Positions 55,853 to 62,479 of a DNA stretch of 64,000 nt are shown here, in pieces (within the stretch, counting starts at the first letter, position 1; each line of letters begins with the position of its first letter). The stretch is taken from the NCBI GenBank assembly GCA_017475185.1, contig JAFVGB010000015.1, positions 62,001 to 126,000 of the forward strand. The letters run 5' to 3'. The DNA comes from Clostridia bacterium. GTDB taxonomy: Bacteria; Bacillota_A; Clostridia; TANB77; CAG-508. The notes beneath the pieces were generated by a model that was given only the letters and a program-made list of their open reading frames with translations, ran no database searches and had not been told where the DNA came from. Both the position numbers and the translations under genes were made by a program.

Positions 55853-57175
55853 ATGAGCGGAACAGTTACTCGGATTTCCAATGATAAAGTACAGCTTGAA
55901 GGCTTTCGCAATGTGGGTGATGCTTTAAAGTGTTTGTATGAAATGGATTTACCAGAATACTATGACGTGGTTTTGAAGGACAATGGTGATCTTCCGGATG
56001 TGTTGTTCTATGTAAGTCCAAAATGCAGAATAAAAGTATTAGACATGTTTGATAGTGGAGTTACCAAAATAGAGTGGATTCACTATTTCAAAAATGGTGA
56101 TAGCTTAAGAAAAGTTATTTTGCCATCAGGTTTAAAGGAACTGCCTCCAGAGTCATTTGGTGGAGCATTTGATTCGTGTAAGAACTTAGAGGAAGTTGTT
56201 CTACCAGAAGGGTTAATAGTGATTGAAGATCGTGCTTTTCAGAACTGTACTTCATTACGCAGTATAACAATTCCAAAATCAGTTCGCTATATAGGACGTG
56301 ATGTATTTTTTGGGTGCGAGAATTTGCGTGAGGTACGTATTTCAAAGGAACTGTACAAAATTCTGAACGAAGAGAATAGAATATACAGGGGCAATCTCGC
56401 TGCTATTACAATCTATGATGATGATACTGGTGAATTCAGTGACGTAAACAATGAGGATCGTTTTAAAAGATTTGACAACAGGCATTTGTATGAAAGTCAG
56501 TATGCTGTGTTTGACAAAAACACAAGAATTCTTCGTATACGTGATGGCATGGAATCATTGGAATGCAATTTGATTTTTGATGTGTTCATAGAAGATGAGG
56601 AATGCAAAGTTGATTGGTATGATGATTTAGAAGTCATTGTTCCAAACAGCATGAAAAGAATAGGAAGAAATTCCTTTAACAGTTGGAATATAAGCAAAAT
56701 AACAATTCCTGATACTGTGGAAGAAATAGAAGAACAAGGCTTTTCATGTTGTGATTTAGATCACTTAATATGGCCAATGAATACTAAGGTAATAAAAACG
56801 TATACTTTTAGCTCATGTGGCCGACTGAAATGGCTTAATTTGCCTGAAGGTTTACTGGAAATAGGTGATTATGCGTTTTCAGGTTGTAAAAATCTTACCT
56901 CTATTGTAATACCATCAACAGTTAAGAAAATTGGTAAAGAAGTTTTTTCAGGTTGTTTTAATTTAAGAAAAATATTTGTTCCTAAATCATTACAGTCTGA
57001 ATTTACAGACAAAGATGCTCTTGTTACGTTTTGGTGTTATTATGTAGAAGGAAGGGTTACTCCAGCAGAAATCATTTATTATGACGATATTAATTCGATT
57101 GTTAATTCAGTAGATGCTTTAGAAGACACTTATCATGTTCTTGAGAGCATTCCGAGAGAAAATACGACAATTTAG
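55853..57175 (+). CDS. Double LRR_5 protein without tag, LRR-8
   Basis: 440 residues. Module 1 (1-205) has a cap unlike the others (MSGTVTRISNDKVQLEGFRN) and repeats such as IVIEDRAFQNCTSLRSITIP; module 2 starts at about 216 with HLYESQYAVFDKNTRILRIR and ends PKSLQSEFTDKD...AEIIYYDD. The C terminus is VLESIPRENTTI: the tag is absent, making this the only untagged member. It may have lost it or have a separate role. RBS AAGGAGGTAATTAA. Confidence 0.85.
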   Translation: MSGTVTRISNDKVQLEGFRNVGDALKCLYEMDLPEYYDVVLKDNGDLPDVLFYVSPKCRIKVLDMFDSGVTKIEWIHYFKNGDSLRKVILPSGLKELPPESFGGAFDSCKNLEEVVLPEGLIVIEDRAFQNCTSLRSITIPKSVRYIGRDVFFGCENLREVRISKELYKILNEENRIYRGNLAAITIYDDDTGEFSDVNNEDRFKRFDNRHLYESQYAVFDKNTRILRIRDGMESLECNLIFDVFIEDEECKVDWYDDLEVIVPNSMKRIGRNSFNSWNISKITIPDTVEEIEEQGFSCCDLDHLIWPMNTKVIKTYTFSSCGRLKWLNLPEGLLEIGDYAFSGCKNLTSIVIPSTVKKIGKEVFSGCFNLRKIFVPKSLQSEFTDKDALVTFWCYYVEGRVTPAEIIYYDDINSIVNSVDALEDTYHVLESIPRENTTI

Positions 57176-57187
57176 GAGTGAAATAAC

Positions 57188-57901
57188 ATGAGGTGGAGTG
57201 ATGATTTAGTCTCGATTAATACTGATGAATTCCCAACTACAATAACTATTAATAATTGGGTTGAGGTTTTAAATTCTAGTATAAGAGAAAGCTTTCAAAA
57301 ACCTTGGTTAGGCACTTCTGTTAGGTTCATAATTCCTAAAAGTGTAATTAAAATTAAATCTTATGCATTTTCAATTTTTTCAAATACGATAGAAGAACTT
57401 ATAATTCCAAATAATGTGAAAGTAATAGAAAAAAATGCTTTTGACTCATGTACTGGGTTGAATAAAATTGTTTTACCGAAAAGTATTTCAATAATCTGTG
57501 AAGAAACGTTTAATGGTTGCACTTCTTTAAAGGAAGTAGTTTTATCAGACGGATTGGAAAAAATTGAAAGATTGGCTTTCAAAGATTGCATTTCTCTTGA
57601 AAAAATTTTTATACCTGAAAGTGTTAAAAGATTAAATGCTGCAATGTTTTTAGGTTGTACAGGCTTGAAAGAAATTAGCATTTCAAAGCATCTTGCTGAA
57701 AAATTTGATGTTGATTTTATAAGATATGATACAAATGCGGAGGTTGTTGTAAGAAACCAGGACAATAGTTACAATTCTAATTTAGCTACCTCTGGTTCTA
57801 GTTCAGCTATCAATTCTAATCCGTATAATAAAACCAGCAATTCGTCATTTAAAAGCTATTGCGGAGTTGTTCGCGATAATCTGATTAAAAAGAAAAAGTA
57901 A
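57188..57901 (+). CDS. Cytosolic LRR_5 protein with shortened C-terminal tag, LRR-9
   Basis: 237 residues. A cap of another type (MRWSDDLVSINTDEFPTTIT), four repeats (VIEKNAFDSCTGLNKIVLPK, IICEETFNGCTSLKEVVLSD, KIERLAFKDCISLEKIFIPE, LNAAMFLGCTGLKEISISKH), a Ser/Asn-rich linker and the tag variant KSYCGVVRDNLIKKKK. RBS TTAGGAGTGAAATAAC. It closes the island before a strong bidirectional terminator. Confidence 0.85.
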   Translation: MRWSDDLVSINTDEFPTTITINNWVEVLNSSIRESFQKPWLGTSVRFIIPKSVIKIKSYAFSIFSNTIEELIIPNNVKVIEKNAFDSCTGLNKIVLPKSISIICEETFNGCTSLKEVVLSDGLEKIERLAFKDCISLEKIFIPESVKRLNAAMFLGCTGLKEISISKHLAEKFDVDFIRYDTNAEVVVRNQDNSYNSNLATSGSSSAINSNPYNKTSNSSFKSYCGVVRDNLIKKKK

Positions 57902-57902
57902 A

Positions 57903-57944
57903 AAAATCCCTAGTGAAATAATTTTCACTAGGGATTCTTTTTTA
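57903..57944. terminator. Bidirectional terminator, end of LRR island / ppaC
   Basis: Stem AATCCCTAGTGAAA with complement, short loop, A and T runs on both sides. Confidence 0.9.
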
Positions 57945-57946
57945 TT

Positions 57947-58879
57947 TTAAGCTAAATTGTCTAAAATTCCTGGTAACATTTGTTTCTTTCTAGAAACAAC
58001 ATTTTCCAATAAAGCTGTGTTATTATCAAGAGTAACACCATAAGCTTTTTCTACAACAGCTGAATCATTTCCTAAAGAAATAATTTTTGAATTTGAATTA
58101 ATAATATCTGTTGCAGCAAACATATATAAGTCTAAGTTATCTTTTTTAATTTCATCATTAATAGCAGCTTCAAAGTATACTTTATCTTTGAAAATACTGT
58201 CTAAGTCAGCAGTATTTACTTGAGCTATTTTAAATCTTTTACCATCTTTTTCAAATAATTTACTGTCTATGTTAATAATTTCAGCAGGTGTAAATTCACT
58301 TAAATCTGTACCAGCTTTTAATAAATCTGTACCATAAACTTCAACATCAACACCAGCTATATTAGCTAATTTTTCAGCTATTGCTTTATCTTCAGCTGTG
58401 CATGTTGGTGATTTGAATAATAATGTATCAGAAATGATGGCACTAAGCATCATTGTAGCGATTTCTTTAGAAATTTCTACTTCATTTTCTTTATACATTT
58501 TATATAAAACTGTTGATGTACATCCAACTGGTTCTGCTCTGTAATATAATGGAGCAGAAGTAGAAAAGTTAATTGCGTGGTGGTCAACAATTTTTTGAAC
58601 TTTTGCGTTTGCTAAGTTGTTAACACTTTGTGTTGATTCATTGTGGTCAACTAATATGATGTTTTGACCATCAGCGATATCTTCTATTAATTCTGGTCTT
58701 TCAATTCCTAAATAATTAAATACATATTCTGTTTCTTTGTTGATGTTTCCTAAACGAACAGCTTTTGCGTTATTTCCTAATTTGTTTTCTAAGTTTGCCA
58801 TTACCATTGCTGACATAATAGCGTCTGTATCTGGATTTTTGTGTCCAAATACTAATGTTTCATTAAATAAATTTCCCAT
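57947..58879 (-). CDS. ppaC: Manganese-dependent inorganic pyrophosphatase
   Basis: Hydrolyses pyrophosphate to phosphate and so pulls biosynthesis forward. 310 residues, family II (DHH): GHKNPDTDAIMSAMVMAN near 11, LVDHNESTQSV near 73, KIVDHHAINF near 95, and the DHHA2 domain. No CBS regulatory insert. RBS AAAAGGAGAGATAAT. Confidence 0.96.
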   Translation of the reverse strand: MGNLFNETLVFGHKNPDTDAIMSAMVMANLENKLGNNAKAVRLGNINKETEYVFNYLGIERPELIEDIADGQNIILVDHNESTQSVNNLANAKVQKIVDHHAINFSTSAPLYYRAEPVGCTSTVLYKMYKENEVEISKEIATMMLSAIISDTLLFKSPTCTAEDKAIAEKLANIAGVDVEVYGTDLLKAGTDLSEFTPAEIINIDSKLFEKDGKRFKIAQVNTADLDSIFKDKVYFEAAINDEIKKDNLDLYMFAATDIINSNSKIISLGNDSAVVEKAYGVTLDNNTALLENVVSRKKQMLPGILDNLA

Positions 58880-59041
58880 TTTATTATCTCTCCTTTTTTC
58901 TTTTATAAATGAGTAGGTTCAAGTAGCTAGCTTCATTTATTTATTAATTTTTATTATTTTTTCTTTTAATATATCACTTTTTTATTATAGCATATTTTTG
59001 AAAATTAGTCAATAATTTACATAATACAGTAAGCGTAATAC

Positions 59042-59070
59042 TTGACAAATCAATATTAAGAGTATATAAT
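59042..59070 (+). promoter_or_regulatory. Promoter of the alphaCTD/sigma4-like gene
   Basis: TTGACA (59042-59047), 17 nt, TATAAT (59065-59070). Confidence 0.85.
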
Positions 59071-59117
59071 AGTAAACATTCGCTTAAAGCAAATATAATA
59101 TGAAAGGAAGATTTTTA

Positions 59118-59654
59118 ATGCGAACAAAAACACCTACGGGTTACTTGTGTAAACACTTTGGAGTTGAAAAAAATCCAATCCGGTTAATCTTTTCAGAGCT
59201 TCTTGGCTCAGATGTAATTAACGCACTGGAAGGGAGATTTAAAAATCTTGGACAGCTGGCAGATGCATCAGACAAAGATATCCTTTCAATCCCGGGTATC
59301 GGAGAAAAAACTCTCAAAGATATTAAGGAAGAATTGGATGGTTATTTTAAAAAACTTTGTCAAAAGGATGAACTTACAAAGATGCCAACTGATGTTTCTC
59401 CTGCTAGAAGACTTGCGTACGCTGATCTCATTAATGAGGCAGATTTAGTATCTTGTACTATCAAGAAAATTGATAAATGTCTGAACAAACTGCCAAAAGA
59501 TGAGAGAAAGTATATAAAAATGTCGTTTGGATTAAAGAGTGGACACAGGAAAACGCTGAAGGAAATCTCAAATGAACTGGAAATTCCAGTTTGTGAATTA
59601 GATGAGTATAGAATAAAGGTGTTAAAGCATCTTTGTGACATAGCTCATAAATAA
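59118..59654 (+). CDS. Fusion of RNAP alphaCTD-like and sigma region 4-like domains
   Basis: 178 residues from ATG 59118 (AAAGGAAG upstream). Residues about 25-75 (FSELLGSDVINALEGRFKNL, then DILSIPGIGEKTLKDIKEEL) match the helix-hairpin-helix fold of the RNA polymerase alpha C-terminal domain. Residues about 120-175 (LPKDERKYIKMSFGL, KTLKEISNELEI, YRIKVLKHLCD) match sigma-70 region 4 with its helix-turn-helix. Together they suggest a DNA- or polymerase-binding regulator acting near the -35 region or UP element. No sigma region 2, so not a sigma factor alone. Monocistronic. Codon use is unlike cysS downstream. Confidence 0.75.
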   Translation: MRTKTPTGYLCKHFGVEKNPIRLIFSELLGSDVINALEGRFKNLGQLADASDKDILSIPGIGEKTLKDIKEELDGYFKKLCQKDELTKMPTDVSPARRLAYADLINEADLVSCTIKKIDKCLNKLPKDERKYIKMSFGLKSGHRKTLKEISNELEIPVCELDEYRIKVLKHLCDIAHK

Positions 59655-59655
59655 T

Positions 59656-59692
59656 GACAAAAAGGCCTTGCTGACTGCAGGGCCTTTTTGTG
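59656..59692 (+). terminator. Terminator after the alphaCTD/sigma4-like gene
   Basis: CAAAAAGGCC/GGCCTTTTTG stem, 13-nt loop, T run. Confidence 0.85.
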
Positions 59693-59747
59693 TGTAATCA
59701 AATTATAAACCGGCCGTTTATTGCTGGAATAAAATACAAACAAATAG

Positions 59748-59776
59748 TTGATATTTCAAAAAAAATGCAGTATAAT
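59748..59776 (+). promoter_or_regulatory. Promoter of cysS
   Basis: TTGATA (59748-59753), 17 nt, TATAAT (59771-59776). The 55-nt leader has no T-box elements. Confidence 0.75.
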
Positions 59777-59830
59777 ATTGCATAAGTATCAACTACTTAA
59801 ATAACAATATATTAAAAAGGAGGAGTCTTA

Positions 59831-61282
59831 ATGAAAATTTACAATTCATTAACAAGAAAAAAAGAAGAATTTATACCAATTGAAAAGGATAACGTGAAGA
59901 TGTATGCTTGTGGAATTACTGTATATGATGATTCACATATTGGCCATGCAAGAGCGTCAATTACGTATGATATGATATGTTGTTATTTAAGATTTTTAGG
60001 ATACAAAGTTAAATATGTAAGAAATTATACAGATGTTGACGATAAAATCATAGCAAGAGCAAATGCTTTAAACATGAATGCTTTAGATTATTCTGAAGAC
60101 AGAATTAGAGCAGCAGAAGAAGTATTTGAAAAACTTGGAGCAGATTTTCCAGATATAAAATGTAAAGCATCTGAAAATATAGATAATATAATAGATTTTG
60201 TAAGTAAATTAATTGAAAAAGGTTATGCATATCCAACTGAAAAAGGTGATGTATATTACAGTGTTAAGAAATTCAAAGATTATGGAAAATTATCAAACAT
60301 AAATACAGATGATTTATTAAATGGAGTTAGAAAAGATGTTGAAGAAGGAAAACAAGATCCATTAGATTTCGCTGTATGGAAAGCCGCAAAACCAGGAGAA
60401 ATTTCATGGAAATCTCCATGGGGAGAAGGAAGACCAGGATGGCATATTGAGTGCTCATGCATGGTATTACATAACTTAGGTGAAACAATAGATATACATG
60501 GCGGAGGAAAAGATTTAATATTCCCACATCACGAAAATGAAATTGCACAAAGTGAAGCATTAACAGGCAAACCACTTGCAAATTTCTGGATTCATAATGG
60601 ATTAATCAAAATCAATGGACAAAAAATGAGTAAATCTCTTGGAAATTCTTTAACAATAAAAGAAGCACTAGCGTTATATAATCCAGAAGTTGTAAGATAT
60701 GCAATAGTTTCAAAAAGCTATTCATCAGACATAGATTTAGGTGAAAGCGAATTTGCTTTAGCAGAAAAACATTTATATTATTTCTATAATACAATGAATG
60801 CTATTGATAAGTTCTTAGCTCAAAACACTGAAATGAAAGAAGTAGCAAATGAAGTTGCAGATGGAATTGAAGCTAAATTTAGAGAAGCAATGGATGATGA
60901 TTTCAATACACCAGTTGCTGTTGCTGAATTATTTGCAGATTTTAAATATGTTAATAATTTGTTAAAAGATAATAAAGTTCCAGCAGATGAAAAAGCGTAT
61001 ATTTTGAATAAAATTAAGAGTGAAATTGTAAGATTATATAACATCATGGGATTGTTTAAAGAAGATGTTCAAGGGTTAATTGATGATTTGAAGAACAAGT
61101 ATATTAATAAACTTGGGTTAGATGTTGCTGAAATTGAGAGAAAGATTGAAGAAAGAGCAACTGCTAAATTAGAAAAGAATTATGAGTTAGCTGATAAAAT
61201 TAGAAGTGAGTTAGATGAAAATGGAATTCTTTTGAATGATTCTAAAGAGGGAACTACTTGGGATATTAAAGAATTGATTTAA
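59831..61282 (+). CDS. cysS: Cysteinyl-tRNA synthetase
   Basis: Charges tRNA-Cys. 483 residues. HIGH motif in YACGITVYDDSHIGHARA near 28-44, Zn ligands including that first Cys, GWHIECSCM and HHENEIAQSEA, KMSKSLGNSLTI near 266, and the anticodon-binding end. RBS AAAAAGGAGGAGTCTTA. mrnC, the usual next gene in Firmicutes, is at 19 kb instead. Confidence 0.97.
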   Translation: MKIYNSLTRKKEEFIPIEKDNVKMYACGITVYDDSHIGHARASITYDMICCYLRFLGYKVKYVRNYTDVDDKIIARANALNMNALDYSEDRIRAAEEVFEKLGADFPDIKCKASENIDNIIDFVSKLIEKGYAYPTEKGDVYYSVKKFKDYGKLSNINTDDLLNGVRKDVEEGKQDPLDFAVWKAAKPGEISWKSPWGEGRPGWHIECSCMVLHNLGETIDIHGGGKDLIFPHHENEIAQSEALTGKPLANFWIHNGLIKINGQKMSKSLGNSLTIKEALALYNPEVVRYAIVSKSYSSDIDLGESEFALAEKHLYYFYNTMNAIDKFLAQNTEMKEVANEVADGIEAKFREAMDDDFNTPVAVAELFADFKYVNNLLKDNKVPADEKAYILNKIKSEIVRLYNIMGLFKEDVQGLIDDLKNKYINKLGLDVAEIERKIEERATAKLEKNYELADKIRSELDENGILLNDSKEGTTWDIKELI

Positions 61283-61320
61283 GAGAGAATCAAAATATTG
61301 TAATGGAGATGGTTCTTAAT

Positions 61321-61851
61321 ATGAAGAAAAAAATTGAAGTGACAAATCCAAAGGGATTTAATACAGTGTTTTATGTGTTATTTGCTCTAATAATCATTCT
61401 TATGGTAGTAAATTCAATAGCAAATGGATTTGAAATAGCAATGATTTTATGGTTCACACCATTGGTAATAGTACCAACAATTATAGCTTTTATTTGGTGG
61501 AATATGTTTAAAGTAACAGTTGATGGAAATACAATTACAGTTAGAAGAGGTATAGGTATAAAATATACTTTTGATGTTTCTGAAATTCAACAAGTAACAT
61601 GGAAAATTGTTCGTAATAAATTTACAATGGGACAAAAGCCAGATACTATAAGCCCAACAGGTAAGGCAATTTATAATGATATGTCACCTTTTTATGCAGA
61701 TGGCCAAGGAATTCGTAATGTCGTTATTAGAGCAAAAAATAAACGTTTTGCCGTATCAAATGTGCAGGATGGTTTCGAAAAAATGTCAAAGTATTTGAAG
61801 GAAAATGTTGATAGTAGTAAAATTAAGGTGAAAGAGATTAATATGAGGTAA
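61321..61851 (+). CDS. Membrane protein with PH-like domain
   Basis: 176 residues from ATG 61321 (TGGAGATGG upstream; ATG 61303 also possible). Two membrane helices at about 13-34 and 40-60, then a soluble part (VTVDGNTITVRRGIGIKYTFDVSEIQQVTW, then NVVIRAKNKRFAVSN) of the bacterial PH-like type: the pattern is a two-helix hairpin followed by beta strands. Function unknown. It may be read through from cysS, 38 nt upstream. Confidence 0.7.
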   Translation: MKKKIEVTNPKGFNTVFYVLFALIIILMVVNSIANGFEIAMILWFTPLVIVPTIIAFIWWNMFKVTVDGNTITVRRGIGIKYTFDVSEIQQVTWKIVRNKFTMGQKPDTISPTGKAIYNDMSPFYADGQGIRNVVIRAKNKRFAVSNVQDGFEKMSKYLKENVDSSKIKVKEINMR

Positions 61852-61886
61852 AAAAATAAACTAATCGAAACAATAGAATTTTTAAT

Positions 61887-61934
61887 AAGAATAACCGCAC
61901 ACTCTGTATTTTGAGAGTGTGCGGTATTCTTTAA
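61887..61934. terminator. Bidirectional terminator
   Basis: AAGAATAACCGCACACTCT stem with near-perfect complement (one bulge), 8-nt loop. Confidence 0.85.
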
Positions 61935-62248
61935 CAGGGATACAAATGTAGGAACTTTCTCCATTTCAACCAACGTTTAAGTTGGTCACCATACCACCAG
62001 TAATGGTAAAGTGTGTTGGGAATCCGGTTCCAAAATCTCCCGTTAAGTACATAGACTTCATCAGCCTCAGTCATAGCCTTTTTAACAGCCTTATTAAAAC
62101 TAAAACCTTTAGCCATATACTCCTGGGTTTTAATAGCCCAATATTCCGCATATGAAAATGCGATTTCTGAGAATGGATCCTGTGACAAGTCATTCTTGAG
62201 TTTACACCAGTCTTGCATTGTCTTTTCATTTTTTGCTTTAAAATCCAT
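61931..62248 (-). CDS. Small Trp-rich protein, unknown
   Basis: 105 residues, soluble. Helical N-terminal two thirds (WCKLKNDLSQDPFSEIAFSY) and a Trp/Tyr-rich basic end (HYWWYGDQLKRWLKWRKF). No family recognised. RBS CCAAGGAGGTAAAAA; own promoter of the TTGCAT type. Codon use like the accessory gene set. Confidence 0.65.
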   Translation of the reverse strand: MDFKAKNEKTMQDWCKLKNDLSQDPFSEIAFSYAEYWAIKTQEYMAKGFSFNKAVKKAMTEADEVYVLNGRFWNRIPNTLYHYWWYGDQLKRWLKWRKFLHLYPC

Positions 62249-62294
62249 TTTTTACCTCCTTGGGGTAATTGGTTAAGTGTGTATGTATATATAG

Positions 62295-62323
62295 ATTATA
62301 GCATAAATTTACATAAAATGCAA
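62295..62323 (-). promoter_or_regulatory. Promoter of the 105-residue gene
   Basis: TTGCAT (62318-62323), 17 nt, TATAAT (62295-62300), extended -10 ATGC. Confidence 0.75.
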
Positions 62324-62371
62324 AAATGGAATTAGCATGTATTAATAGTTATAAAAAAAATCAAAAATCCA

Positions 62372-62400
62372 TTGACATAATATACTTAAACAATTATAAT
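62372..62400 (+). promoter_or_regulatory. Consensus rRNA-type promoter before helD
   Basis: TTGACA (62372-62377), 17 nt, TATAAT (62395-62400): a perfect match to consensus. Confidence 0.9.
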
Positions 62401-62401
62401 A

Positions 62402-62455
62402 TCATCTTGTAGAGAGATACCTGTTCCCATTCCGAACACAGAAGCCAAACTCTAA
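62402..62455 (+). pseudogene. rrf: 5S rRNA fragment in the helD leader
   Basis: ACCTGTTCCCATTCCGAACA and the following CAGAAG are the conserved loop B/C region of 5S rRNA, preceded by a plausible 5' part (CTTGTAGAGAGAT) and ending at CTCTAA. The 3' half of the gene is missing. It begins about where transcription from the promoter above should start. Confidence 0.8.
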
Positions 62456-62479
62456 AATTTAACTAGAGGAGGATTTAGC

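Noticed and set aside
44221..57901. Prophage or integrative element
   Set aside because: No integrase, transposase, phage structural or replication genes, and no att-like flanking repeats were seen; the foreign look rests on codon use and gene content only.
47689..57901. Secreted BspA-type surface adhesins
   Set aside because: None of the nine LRR proteins has a signal peptide, membrane helix or wall-anchor motif; the basic C-terminal tag is not an LPxTG signal.
59777..59830. T-box leader before cysS
   Set aside because: The leader is only about 55 nt and lacks the T-box sequence and specifier stem.
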